From Polaribacter sp. L3A8 (GTDB lineage Bacteria > Bacteroidota > Bacteroidia > Flavobacteriales > Flavobacteriaceae): 64,000 nucleotides of DNA. The notes beneath the pieces are model-generated. The model saw nothing but the letters and a program-made list of their open reading frames with translations. It had not been told where the DNA came from and made no database searches. The translations under genes were made by a program, and so were the position numbers. This document shows positions 35,582 to 43,625 of the stretch, piece by piece (within the stretch, counting starts at the first letter, position 1; each line of letters begins with the position of its first letter). The DNA lies in contig NZ_CP047026.1 in assembly GCF_009796785.1 (NCBI RefSeq), positions 1,448,001 to 1,512,000 of the forward strand. Reading direction: 5' to 3'.

Positions 35582-36604
35582 AACGTGAGTTCGATGTAAG
35601 AAATTTTAATTAAACCTATAAAAAAAGCAGAATATTTAGTATATTAAAGTACTGAATTCTAATATATTAATAAATATCCTGCTTATGATTTCTGATAGTA
35701 AAATTATAGAAATTTTCTGTTCTTTAGATGATTTTATGAAAGAATTTAACTTAATTCTTAATAAAAACAGCATTTCTGATGGTTCAACAACTAAAAAACG
35801 TAATAGAAAGTTCAAAATGTCTGATAGTGAAGTGATGACCATACTTGTTATATTTCACCTAAAGTCTTACCGAAACCTTAAACACTTTTACTTAAACCAT
35901 ATTTGTAAATACAGACAAGATCTGTTTCCAGATTGTGTTTCTTATAATAGATTTGTAGAACTTCAAAAAAAGGTTACACAACCTTTAGCCGTTTTTATGA
36001 AAATGTATTGTTTAGGCGATTGCACAGGTATCTCTTTTATTGATTCTACTCCTTTAAAAGTATGTCACTATAAAAGAGAAAAACAACATCAAGTATTTAA
36101 AGATATTGCCAAAAAAAGCTATGGAACTATGGGGTGGTATTTTGGATTTAAACTACATATTGTCTGCAATGACAAAGGAGAAATTATTGATTTTATGTTC
36201 ACTCCAGCCAATGTAGACGACAGATTCCCTCTCAAACAAAAGAAGTTTCACGACAAATTATTTGGAAAAATTTTTGGAGACAAAGGATATATTGGGAAAG
36301 ATTTATTTGAAAGACTTTTTGTAGACGGAATTCATTTAATAACTAAAGTTCGAAAAAACATGAAAAAGAAAGCAATGGACTATATGGATAAAGTTATCCT
36401 AAGAAAAAGAGCAATCATCGAAACAGTAAATGATGTACTAAAAAACACTTGCCAAATTGAACATTCTAGACATAGATCTTTTGATAATTTCATAACAAAT
36501 ATGATCTCTGGATTAATTGCATATTCTTTTTTACCTAAAAAACCTTCTATAAAAATCCCGAATATGTTACCGAATATTGCGATTGATTAGCTCGAACTCA
36601 CGTT
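35582..36604 (+). mobile_element. IS982 family insertion sequence (complete)
   Basis: A 1023-bp element with 13-base perfect terminal inverted repeats, AACGTGAGTTCGA (35582-35594) and its complement (36592-36604). It is flanked by direct repeats AATA (35578-35581 and 36605-36608). The single transposase fills most of it. The reading frame of the interrupted gene is restored exactly when the element and one AATA are removed, confirming both boundaries. Confidence 0.88.
35685..36590 (+). CDS. IS982 family transposase
   Basis: The 301-residue protein is a DDE transposase of the IS982 family. SFIDSTPLKVCHYKREKQHQVFK provides the first catalytic Asp, FGDKGYIGKDLFERLF the second, and RAIIETVNDVLKNTCQIEHSRHRS the Glu region. 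The frame is intact from ATG to stop and lies inside complete terminal repeats, so the element may be mobile. Its stop is two bases inside the right end. Confidence 0.92.
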   Translation: MISDSKIIEIFCSLDDFMKEFNLILNKNSISDGSTTKKRNRKFKMSDSEVMTILVIFHLKSYRNLKHFYLNHICKYRQDLFPDCVSYNRFVELQKKVTQPLAVFMKMYCLGDCTGISFIDSTPLKVCHYKREKQHQVFKDIAKKSYGTMGWYFGFKLHIVCNDKGEIIDFMFTPANVDDRFPLKQKKFHDKLFGKIFGDKGYIGKDLFERLFVDGIHLITKVRKNMKKKAMDYMDKVILRKRAIIETVNDVLKNTCQIEHSRHRSFDNFITNMISGLIAYSFLPKKPSIKIPNMLPNIAID

Positions 36605-36715
36605 AATAACAATAGAAAACCCATATTTCGAAACAATTAAGGAGTCTTTTTGGGTATTAAAAAAAGTAAATAAAAAAATGTGCTTTTTTGATCAACAAAA
36701 GATAATGTTCTAAGA

Positions 36716-36919
36716 CTACTGTTTACCCCCCGATGCTAACTCAAAATTATCTTTTTTTTCTTCTTCTATATATTCTTCTAAAACAGAATTTGAAAATAAA
36801 CACCTCTTTTTTTCATCTAAACATGTTAATTTATAGGTATGACTAAGTAAGAAGTATACTCCATGCTTATGTAGCGAATATGGAGTATCTTCTATGACAT
36901 AAAAGGTGTGATGGTGTAA
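36716..36919 (-). other. orphan open frame without start codon
   Basis: A 67-codon minus-strand frame with no stop reads protein-like sequence (VIEDTPYSLHKHGVYFLLSH ... FSNSVLEEYIEEEKKDN) and ends FELASGGKQ. It has no good start codon and is bounded upstream by a stop. It may be the C-terminal relic of a lost gene; I cannot name it. The rest of 36714-36928 shows nothing else. Confidence 0.3.
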
Positions 36920-36928
36920 TTATTCTAG

Positions 36929-38089
36929 TTAGAAGTGTTTTAATATTTGAGCAGTTCCCAACCCTAATTCATGTGAATACCCATTGCTTTTCAATGCTGA
37001 TTCAATAGCTCCAACCGTTGCCAGTAAATCATTTTTGTTTACCGATCCCATGTGTCCAATTCTAAAGTAATTATTTTTTAATTGAGGTAAAAGACCTCCA
37101 GCTAATATAACGCCTCCTTGGTTTACTGACTTTAAAAAAGTAGCAATGTCTATTTTACTGGGATATAAGGGAGCCGATAACGTGTTTGCAGAAACGTGTT
37201 CGTTTTTTGATAATAAATCCAAGCCTAAAGCTTTAATTGCTGCTCGCATGGCTTTACCTGCACTTTTGTGTCGAACAAAACGATTGTCTAAACCTTCCTC
37301 TAAAATGAGTTGTAAACTTTTTTCTAAAGCAATTACAAGATTTACTGCAGGTGTTCCAAAATAAGAGGCTTGTTTATTTTCATAAGCTTTCATTATTGGT
37401 AACCAATTGGTCCAATCTCCATAGTAATTAGAAACAGGACTTGTTCGTTGTTCAAATGTTTGCATTGCCTTTTTAGAAGCCACTAAAAGCGCGAGTCCTG
37501 GAGGAACTCCTATTGCTTTTTGAGAAGCTGTAAGTACAACATCAATTCCCCATTCTTCTTGTTTAATTTCTTCGCCAGCAACAGAACAAACACCGTCTAG
37601 AATGGTTAATACGTTGTACTTTTTACCTAAGGCACCAATACGTTTAGCATCATTTAAAACAGCTGTTGATGTGTCAACATGTGTAAAAGTTAAAAGTTTA
37701 TAGCTTTTAGATTTTAGTTGCTGTTCGATAAGCTCTAAGGGTACAATGTTACCGACTTCAGCTTCAAGTATATCTACTTGAGCGCCATATCGCTTTAAGA
37801 TTACTGCATAACGTAACCCAAAGTAACCTGTCGATATTACAAGGGCTTTATCACCAGTTTCTATTAGGTTTGCAGCAGCCATATCCATAGCAAGTGTACC
37901 TGTTCCTGCTACTATGAATGCTTGACCAGATGGGCATTGCCAAACTTCTTTCATTAGTTTTAAACTATTGGCAAAGAGGTCTATAAAATCTGGTGAAACA
38001 TGGCTAGGAGTTGGTACTGCCATACATTGCATCACTTCACTTTCAAATTCTATTGGACCAGGTATCATTAATAATTTTCTCGATTTCAT
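36929..38089 (-). CDS. alanine-glyoxylate/serine-pyruvate type aminotransferase
   Basis: This 386-residue PLP enzyme of the class V aminotransferase family opens KLLMIPGPIEFESEVM and has GTGTLAMDMA for phosphate binding. The PLP lysine is Lys191 in ASQKAIGVPPGLA, and FGTPAVNLV marks the substrate side. The group includes alanine-glyoxylate, serine-pyruvate and ureidoglycine aminotransferases; which one cannot be said, and no purine catabolism genes are near. It is cytosolic, unlike most of its neighbours, and is the last gene of the cluster in reading direction. Confidence 0.88.
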   Translation of the reverse strand: MKSRKLLMIPGPIEFESEVMQCMAVPTPSHVSPDFIDLFANSLKLMKEVWQCPSGQAFIVAGTGTLAMDMAAANLIETGDKALVISTGYFGLRYAVILKRYGAQVDILEAEVGNIVPLELIEQQLKSKSYKLLTFTHVDTSTAVLNDAKRIGALGKKYNVLTILDGVCSVAGEEIKQEEWGIDVVLTASQKAIGVPPGLALLVASKKAMQTFEQRTSPVSNYYGDWTNWLPIMKAYENKQASYFGTPAVNLVIALEKSLQLILEEGLDNRFVRHKSAGKAMRAAIKALGLDLLSKNEHVSANTLSAPLYPSKIDIATFLKSVNQGGVILAGGLLPQLKNNYFRIGHMGSVNKNDLLATVGAIESALKSNGYSHELGLGTAQILKHF

Positions 38090-38158
38090 CTATTGCGTGT
38101 TATCGTTTTTTTAACGATTTTATTAGTTTTTTTTTTGACAGAAAATGATCATTAAATT

Positions 38159-38902
38159 TTAGTATTCTACCTTTGACTTATTCTTTAATTTATTTTCTAA
38201 GATAGGATATAGATTGTAAGTTGCATAAACTTCTGTTGTAAAAGCTTTCCATGCAGTTCTCTCAATCGCTAAATTTACAGCTGATAGTTTTGACGCAGGA
38301 AGTTCTAAAACCACCACTTGACCAAGTCCCATAACTACAAACCAATTAACTACAGAAGTACCTTCTGGAGGTAGGTTTTCATAAAAGCCTTGGTCCGTTC
38401 TTATCTTTTCAATCTCACTTAAAGTCATACTTTGATCATGTTTAAGAAAGACGGTTAATAACAACTTGTCATCATCTTTTTTAGAACTAGCTTTTAAATC
38501 AAGCACTACCTTTGACTTATTTTTTAATTTATGCTCTATGATAGGATACAAATTGTAAGTTGCATACATTTCTGTTGTAAAAGCTTTCCATGCTGTTCTT
38601 TCAATTGCTAAATTTACAGCAGATAATTTTGAAGCAGGAAGTTCCAACACAACTACTTGGCCAAGTCCCATAACTACAAACCAATTAACTACAGAAACAC
38701 CTTCTGGAGGAAGGTTTTCATAAAAGCCTTGGTCCGTTCTTATCTTTTCAATCTCATTTAAAGTCATACTTTGATCATGTTTAAGAAAAATGGTCAATAA
38801 CAACTTGTCATCCGCTTTTTCAGAGTTGTTAAGACTATCATTCGATTGTGCATGGACGATCATTTGTATTAAAAATAATGGAAGTAATAATGCGTATTTC
38901 AT
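38159..38902 (-). CDS. exported protein with two near-identical 113-residue repeats
   Basis: The 247-residue protein has a signal peptide (to about residue 19, IVHAQ) and two almost identical units, starting near residues 31 and 144, each with DKLLLT(I/V)FLKHDQSMTL, ENLPPEG and VVMGLGQVVVLELPASKLSAVN. One unit looks like a single alpha/beta-barrel (muconolactone isomerase-like or DABB-like) subunit, so the protein could fold as an internal dimer. I do not recognise a named family with a known reaction. DNA between units repeats with a 339-base period, so the duplication is recent. Confidence 0.7.
   Translation of the reverse strand: MKYALLLPLFLIQMIVHAQSNDSLNNSEKADDKLLLTIFLKHDQSMTLNEIEKIRTDQGFYENLPPEGVSVVNWFVVMGLGQVVVLELPASKLSAVNLAIERTAWKAFTTEMYATYNLYPIIEHKLKNKSKVVLDLKASSKKDDDKLLLTVFLKHDQSMTLSEIEKIRTDQGFYENLPPEGTSVVNWFVVMGLGQVVVLELPASKLSAVNLAIERTAWKAFTTEVYATYNLYPILENKLKNKSKVEY
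38162..38812 (-). repeat. in-gene tandem duplication, 339-bp period
   Basis: Unit 1 (38474-38812) and unit 2 (38162-38473) are highly similar at DNA level: for example, the codons for VVMGLGQVVVLELPASK occur at matching offsets 339 bases apart. The differences are mostly silent. Confidence 0.85.
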
Positions 38903-38970
38903 GTTTATTATTTTTAGATGTTTGTGATAAGTAAGACAGAATGCTCTTTAAGTCATTCTTTTCTATGCTT

Positions 38971-39465
38971 CTAAAACTTGTACAGGTTTAGACCAGTATC
39001 CTCATCATAATAGCGATCAACCGTTCCATCAAAACTTTCTATAACAAATTCTCCAGCTCCATTAATTTTGGCTGTAAGAAAGTGTCCCGCTAATGCCGTG
39101 TAATCGTTACGTCCAAGTGTTACATGCATGTGTACGTAGTGTTTTCCATCTTTTTGAGATATATTACCGGTTAAGTTGGTAATCTCCATTTGTTCGGAAA
39201 ACGTTTTATCTACAAACTCTTTAGTAGCTGGATCAAAAAATCGTAAAGTAGCTTCATTAACAGCCCCCATACCTACAATTGTTCCTGCTTTTATATCCTG
39301 TTCTTTAACAAACGCAGTGATTGCTTTTGTAATCTCAGCATGGTTTTGAATGCTTATAACGTACTTGTTACCAAACTGCTTGTAGGTGTATAGTTTAGAA
39401 TTTGATTGTGCATTTGCTAAAAAAGATACCGTAATACACAATACTATTAAAATTGACTTTTTCAT
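38971..39465 (-). CDS. exported PPC (DUF296) domain protein
   Basis: This 164-residue protein has a signal peptide (to about residue 20, FLANAQ) followed by a PCC/DUF296 domain. The conserved parts are GTIVGMGAVNEATLRFFDP and the histidine block HYVHMHVTLGRNDYTALAGHF, with the metal-binding type His spacing. Cytosolic relatives include AT-hook proteins in plants, but bacterial single-domain forms have no fixed role. An exported version is unusual. It lies 26 bases after a monooxygenase-like gene. Confidence 0.78.
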   Translation of the reverse strand: MKKSILIVLCITVSFLANAQSNSKLYTYKQFGNKYVISIQNHAEITKAITAFVKEQDIKAGTIVGMGAVNEATLRFFDPATKEFVDKTFSEQMEITNLTGNISQKDGKHYVHMHVTLGRNDYTALAGHFLTAKINGAGEFVIESFDGTVDRYYDEDTGLNLYKF

Positions 39466-39491
39466 GTTGTATACTATTTTAAGTTATAAAA

Positions 39492-39782
39492 TTAATAAGA
39501 CGCTCTTATTATATCTATCGATAAACTATCGGCCTTTTTTCCAAGTTCGTTCTTTAGTATTAAAAAATGATCTGTTTGATTATGAAAGTCAATCGCTTCC
39601 TGAGATTTCCATTCTTCTAGAATGATGACCTTTGCGCTATTATTAATATCTTCATGTAATACATAAGAGATATTACCTTCTTCTTTCCGTGTGGCATCCG
39701 TTACGGTTTGCAACATATTTAAAACATCTTCCTTAAATTCGGGTTTTACAATAATTGTAGCTATAATTTTTAATTCGCTCAT
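39492..39782 (-). CDS. antibiotic biosynthesis monooxygenase (ABM) domain protein
   Basis: The 96-residue protein is a single ABM domain, a dimeric alpha/beta barrel: IIATIIVKPEFKEDVLNML, then NISYVLHEDINNSAKVIILEEWKSQEAIDFH. Members act as cofactor-free quinol monooxygenases, heme oxygenases or simply binding proteins. There is no signal peptide, so it is cytosolic. The cluster around it contains other alpha/beta-barrel type proteins, which may point to a common aromatic or small-ring substrate; that link is inferred. Confidence 0.85.
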   Translation of the reverse strand: MSELKIIATIIVKPEFKEDVLNMLQTVTDATRKEEGNISYVLHEDINNSAKVIILEEWKSQEAIDFHNQTDHFLILKNELGKKADSLSIDIIRASY

Positions 39783-39860
39783 AATAAATATTTTTGTTTT
39801 ATTTTTTTTTGATTTACTTTATTTTTGAGTTCATACCATCAATATGAACCTTTAACCCTT

Positions 39861-40448
39861 TTATTTAAACCAAATTTTGACTAATCCACCACGTTTACCT
39901 AAAAGCGGATCTTCATTGGGTATTGGTAGTGACAATATATTTTTATCTGCAGCTGGACGCTCTCCTTTAGCCCCCCGCATTAGATCCCAGTCACGACCAT
40001 CAGGATACGCACCTACTACACCAAGATTTAAACTTTCAATTTTTTTGTGGCCAACACCAGCAGGTATAATAATAACATCTCCTTTGGTAACTTTAATTTT
40101 TTCACCTTGCTCTCCTCCTAAATGAATGATCGCTTCACCAGAATATATTCCCAAAACTTCATGAGAGGTACTATGGTAATGGTGAAAAGGGTAGATACCG
40201 TTTGTCCATGAATTGGTCCAATTATTGGATTTGAAAGTTTGTAAAAACCATTGGCTAGGATTCTTTTCGTTTTTTGGCAAAGCATCTTTAATAAGAAGTA
40301 ATGGTAATTTACTATTAGGTATTAGTCCATCATCTTTAAAATAAAATTTCTCATAGTGGTTTTGTTTGTCACTATTGGCAAATAATTTTGAAACAGGAAA
40401 TATCAATGGCGTTAACCCCAATAAGCGTATAAAATTTTTTCTATTCAT
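39861..40448 (-). CDS. exported cupin domain protein
   Basis: The 195-residue protein starts NRKNFIRLLGLTPLIFPVSKLFA, a signal sequence that may be of twin-arginine type without the full RR pair. A single cupin follows, with HHYHSTSHEVLGIYSG as the first metal motif (His-rich) and GDVIIIPAGVGHKKIES as the second. The C-terminal GAYPDGRDWDLMRG is common in a Bacteroidota cupin subgroup. The function is unknown. It is the first gene of the minus-strand cluster. Confidence 0.8.
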   Translation of the reverse strand: MNRKNFIRLLGLTPLIFPVSKLFANSDKQNHYEKFYFKDDGLIPNSKLPLLLIKDALPKNEKNPSQWFLQTFKSNNWTNSWTNGIYPFHHYHSTSHEVLGIYSGEAIIHLGGEQGEKIKVTKGDVIIIPAGVGHKKIESLNLGVVGAYPDGRDWDLMRGAKGERPAADKNILSLPIPNEDPLLGKRGGLVKIWFK

Positions 40449-40744
40449 AAATTTTCGAGTTTTACAACATTATTTGTTTAGGTAGATTAAATTTTATCTA
40501 TAAATGTTTTTTCATTTTTTACAACTAAAATAATAAGGGGAGTTTTAATTAATTTTAGCAGAAGCAAAAACGAAATTAGCTGTTATTTGCTAATAAATAA
40601 AAATAGAATATCTAAAGTTTTCTTAATTTATATAAAAATAAAAGAGGCCATTAATGTTTTCTTCTTTTCTTTTAAAAACACACTTTAATCACTACTATAC
40701 AATTACTTAGATTTAATTTAGTATTTACAGGAGTAATACAGGAA
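40449..40744. other. AT-rich spacer, nothing recognised
   Basis: About 300 bases of AT-rich sequence between the cupin start and the phosphatase relic. I see no frame with protein-like content, no clear hairpin and no clean -7 element; the cupin promoter must lie here. Confidence 0.5.
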
Positions 40745-40975
40745 ATTGTGTTAAAAACATAAGGTTGGCAAGTGTCATCATTATCTCATGATTACCAAGA
40801 ATAAACTCGAAGTAGAATGTTTTACTTTTTTCAATTTACCAATTAAGAACACCCTTACTATCAAATCTCTTATCAACCTAATTTCCAAGAAAAACAACTT
40901 TATCAAATCATGTTGAAAAATAGTTTTTAATGCGTTTATACTACCATGTATATCTCCAATTGCGTAAATTGCCAT
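40745..40975 (-). pseudogene. relic of a serine/threonine-type metallophosphatase
   Basis: The first 25 codons read MAIYAIGDIHGSINALKTIF, the N-terminus of a PrpE/PP2A-like metallophosphatase with the GDIHG metal motif. The frame then breaks. In the other frames the lost sequence can still be read as DKVVFLGN, VDKRFDSKGVLNW and FEFILGNHEIMM, with stops between them, so several frameshifts and stops have accumulated. The 3' two thirds of the gene is absent. Confidence 0.75.
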
Positions 40976-41145
40976 GATACCTTTTGTTTTTAAACTATAT
41001 CCCCCAAAGCTTATATTAAGTTTTTTTGACTGTTGATCATCTTTAAAACACTAGTAATCAACTTTTAATTGAGTTTAGCTAGTTCTCCCTAAATTTTATA
41101 TTATGTAAGATGTTTATTGATCTACAAACTGCAACTTGTAAAAAA

Positions 41146-42183
41146 CTAATCTCTATAAGGTTCTATTGTTTGTATCGTTCCGTCTGAATTATAATTAATT
41201 TCGATAACCTTTACAGAGCGTAAATGTGTTACTCCTTTTGATAAACTAGAATCATGATAGAATAAATAGTCTTTACCGTCTACATTACAAATAGAGTGAT
41301 GTGAGGTCCAACCAACCACTGGTTCTAAAACCTTACCTGCATAGGTAAATGGTCCGTAAGGATTATCTCCTATAGCATAACATATAAAATGTGTATCTCC
41401 TGTAGAATAAGAGAAATAATATTTTCCATTGTGCTTATGCATCCACGCTGCTTCAAAAAAGCGTCTATCAATATCTTTTGCTAATAATAAATCTCCATTT
41501 TCATCAATAATTTCTACCTCCTTTGCCTTTTCATCAAATTCTAACAAATTATCAGTCATTTTTGCTACATAAGGTAATAAAGCTGGTTCATTATCTTCAG
41601 GAATAAATGCTGTTGGACTCTCTGGTTGGTCTGCTCTAAACTCACCTGTTCTCCAGCGCTGTAATTGTCCACCCCAAAGACCACCAAAGTACATATAACA
41701 ACTACCATCATCGTCTTTAAAAACAGCTGGGTCTATAGAAAAACTACCTTTAATTGCTTCTGATTCTGCTTTAAAAGGTCCTGTTGGAGAATCGCTTATT
41801 GCAACACCAATTCTAAAAATATCATCGTGTGCTTTTGCTGGAAAAAACAAATAATATTTCCCATCTTTTTCATTTGCATCTGGTGCCCACATTTGTTGTT
41901 TTGCCCAAGGAACGTCTTTTACATGTAAAGCCAAACCATTGTCTACAGCCTTACTATCTATAGTATCCATAGATAGTACATGATAATCTTCCATAGCAAA
42001 ATGGCTTCCTAAATCATCAAAAGCTTCTCCGGCATCAATATCATGAGATGGATATATATATATTTTACCATCAAATACATGTGCAGATGGATCTGCAGTA
42101 TATATATGAGACACTAATGGTTGTGAAATGGCTTTTTTATTTAATTCATCAAAATTGATGTGTTCTATACTTTCTTCTGGCAT
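41146..42183 (-). CDS. cytosolic GH43 family glycosidase (beta-xylosidase/arabinofuranosidase type)
   Basis: The 345-residue protein is a five-bladed beta-propeller glycosidase of family GH43. The catalytic set is Asp31 (YTADPSAHVF), Asp151 (FSIDPAVFKDDDG) and Glu244 (RFFEAAWMHK). There is no signal peptide, so it works in the cytosol on oligomers brought in by the adjacent symporter. Family GH43 cleaves xylose and arabinose linkages; context supports short xylo-oligosaccharides. It is the last gene of the xylan locus and follows the transporter gene by 11 bases. Confidence 0.9.
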   Translation of the reverse strand: MPEESIEHINFDELNKKAISQPLVSHIYTADPSAHVFDGKIYIYPSHDIDAGEAFDDLGSHFAMEDYHVLSMDTIDSKAVDNGLALHVKDVPWAKQQMWAPDANEKDGKYYLFFPAKAHDDIFRIGVAISDSPTGPFKAESEAIKGSFSIDPAVFKDDDGSCYMYFGGLWGGQLQRWRTGEFRADQPESPTAFIPEDNEPALLPYVAKMTDNLLEFDEKAKEVEIIDENGDLLLAKDIDRRFFEAAWMHKHNGKYYFSYSTGDTHFICYAIGDNPYGPFTYAGKVLEPVVGWTSHHSICNVDGKDYLFYHDSSLSKGVTHLRSVKVIEINYNSDGTIQTIEPYRD

Positions 42184-42194
42184 TGTATTATTTT

Positions 42195-43613
42195 TTAAAT
42201 TGCTCTTCTTTCGTTTAACTCTTTTTCTATTTTTAATTCCATTTTTTTATCTATTTCATAAAAATATAATAACCCTACTCCTATTAAAAACGGAATTGCA
42301 GCATACACACTAATTAATAACTTTGTACCATTAATAGCTGCTTCACTTTGTATTTCTAAATGAGAATCATATCCATAAGCTCCTAAAATTGATGAAACTA
42401 AAGCACTACCAATACTAATACCTCCTTTTAAACCAACCATCATTGCAGAAAATATAATGGCAGTTGCTCTTCTGTTTGTTTTCCATTCAGAAAAATCTGC
42501 TACATCGGCAATCATCGTCCAAAGAATTGGAGTCCCAATTCCGTAAAAAAACATGTGTAAAATCTGAGTTACAAAGATTAACTCTATAGATTCTGGTTGA
42601 TAAAAATAAAAAGCAATAATAAATAAGGTTGAAATAAAGAGCGAAATGGCAAAAACATTTCGTTTTCCGAATTTATCTGCCAAACGTTTAGAAAGAATGA
42701 TACCTATTAAACCAACTAGAATTCCAATTCCGTTAAACACCCCTAAACCAAAAGAGGTTTCATTTTCAAATGTGGGTAATATCGATCTATATGGGTCTAA
42801 AAACGCTCTTAACTTTTCTTCGTTTACAAAGTTTTCGAAATAATAAACATAAGAACCACCTTTCATTGCTAATGTGACAAATATTAGTGTTGTAAGCACT
42901 AACATTATTACCCAAGGTTTATTTTTAAACAAATCTGATAAATCTTCTTTTAAACTAGATTTTTGTTCTGGCTTAGGTATTACTCTTTCTTTTGTGGTAA
43001 AAAAGGTAATCATTAACATTATGGTTCCTATAATGGCTAAATAGGTCATTACGGTTTCCATACCTGCTGCTTTGTTACCATCACCTGCCTTTAGAATTAA
43101 ATCATACATAAAAACTTGCACAAAAAACTGTGCACCTAAAACACCCACAAATCGATATGCAGATAAGCTATTACGCTCTTTCATATCTCCTGTAATAACA
43201 CCACTTAAAGCAGCATAAGGTAAATTATTTGCAGAGTATAACAATAACAATAAAGTATAGGTAATTACAGCATAAATAACCTTTCCTTGATACTCAAAAT
43301 CTGGTGTTGTAAAAGCTAATAATGCAGTTACTCCTAAAGGTATTGCAGTCCATAAAATCCAGGGTCTAAATTTACCCATTTTGGTATTTGTTCTATCTGC
43401 CAAAGCACCCACCATAGGGTTAAAACCAAACGCAGCTATAAGTCCAACTGTTAAGGTTACTAATGCGGCATCTTCTGGCTTTAAGCCATAAATATCTGTA
43501 TAAAAATAAGATAGATAAGTTACTAGAGTTTGAAAAACTAAATTGGCTGCTAAATCTCCAAGAGCATAACCTACTTTTTCTTTTACAGATAATTTGTGTG
43601 AAATAGTTGTCAT
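42195..43613 (-). CDS. GPH family sugar:cation symporter (MFS)
   Basis: The 472-residue protein has twelve predicted membrane segments and the GPH (glycoside-pentoside-hexuronide) signatures KVGYALGDLAANLVF at the N-terminus and ADRTNTKMGKFRPWILW after the second helix. GPH transporters move sugars such as xylosides or melibiose with sodium or protons. Placed between a GH10 gene and a cytosolic GH43 gene, it is likely the inner-membrane uptake system for xylose oligomers. Confidence 0.93.
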   Translation of the reverse strand: MTTISHKLSVKEKVGYALGDLAANLVFQTLVTYLSYFYTDIYGLKPEDAALVTLTVGLIAAFGFNPMVGALADRTNTKMGKFRPWILWTAIPLGVTALLAFTTPDFEYQGKVIYAVITYTLLLLLYSANNLPYAALSGVITGDMKERNSLSAYRFVGVLGAQFFVQVFMYDLILKAGDGNKAAGMETVMTYLAIIGTIMLMITFFTTKERVIPKPEQKSSLKEDLSDLFKNKPWVIMLVLTTLIFVTLAMKGGSYVYYFENFVNEEKLRAFLDPYRSILPTFENETSFGLGVFNGIGILVGLIGIILSKRLADKFGKRNVFAISLFISTLFIIAFYFYQPESIELIFVTQILHMFFYGIGTPILWTMIADVADFSEWKTNRRATAIIFSAMMVGLKGGISIGSALVSSILGAYGYDSHLEIQSEAAINGTKLLISVYAAIPFLIGVGLLYFYEIDKKMELKIEKELNERRAI

Positions 43614-43625
43614 TTTCAGGAGTTA

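Larger units (their letters stand above)
35180..36713 (+). pseudogene. decayed calcineurin-like phosphoesterase C-terminal part, interrupted by IS982
   Basis: Three pieces of one protein can be read: GTSKGYFEINFNNDNYKI, then after a shift KYKGVNLPSN, then after a second shift a long frame QFSVWLGDYNSEPLSS ... RHIWKGIFPDNFKKGYNKIVI (open to 35581). Removing the IS982 element and one AATA copy joins it in frame to TIENPYFETIKESFWVLKK and on to a stop at 36711-36713. The pattern (HIWKGIFPDNFKKGYN) resembles the C-terminal domain of secreted Bacteroidota metallophosphoesterases (MetallophosC); that assignment is moderate. The 5' part of the gene is gone, bounded by IS relics. Confidence 0.65.

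Noticed and set aside
35685-36590. IS5-family assignment for the second transposase
   Set aside because: The STPLKVCHYKR and GDKGYIGK blocks and element size fit IS982 better.
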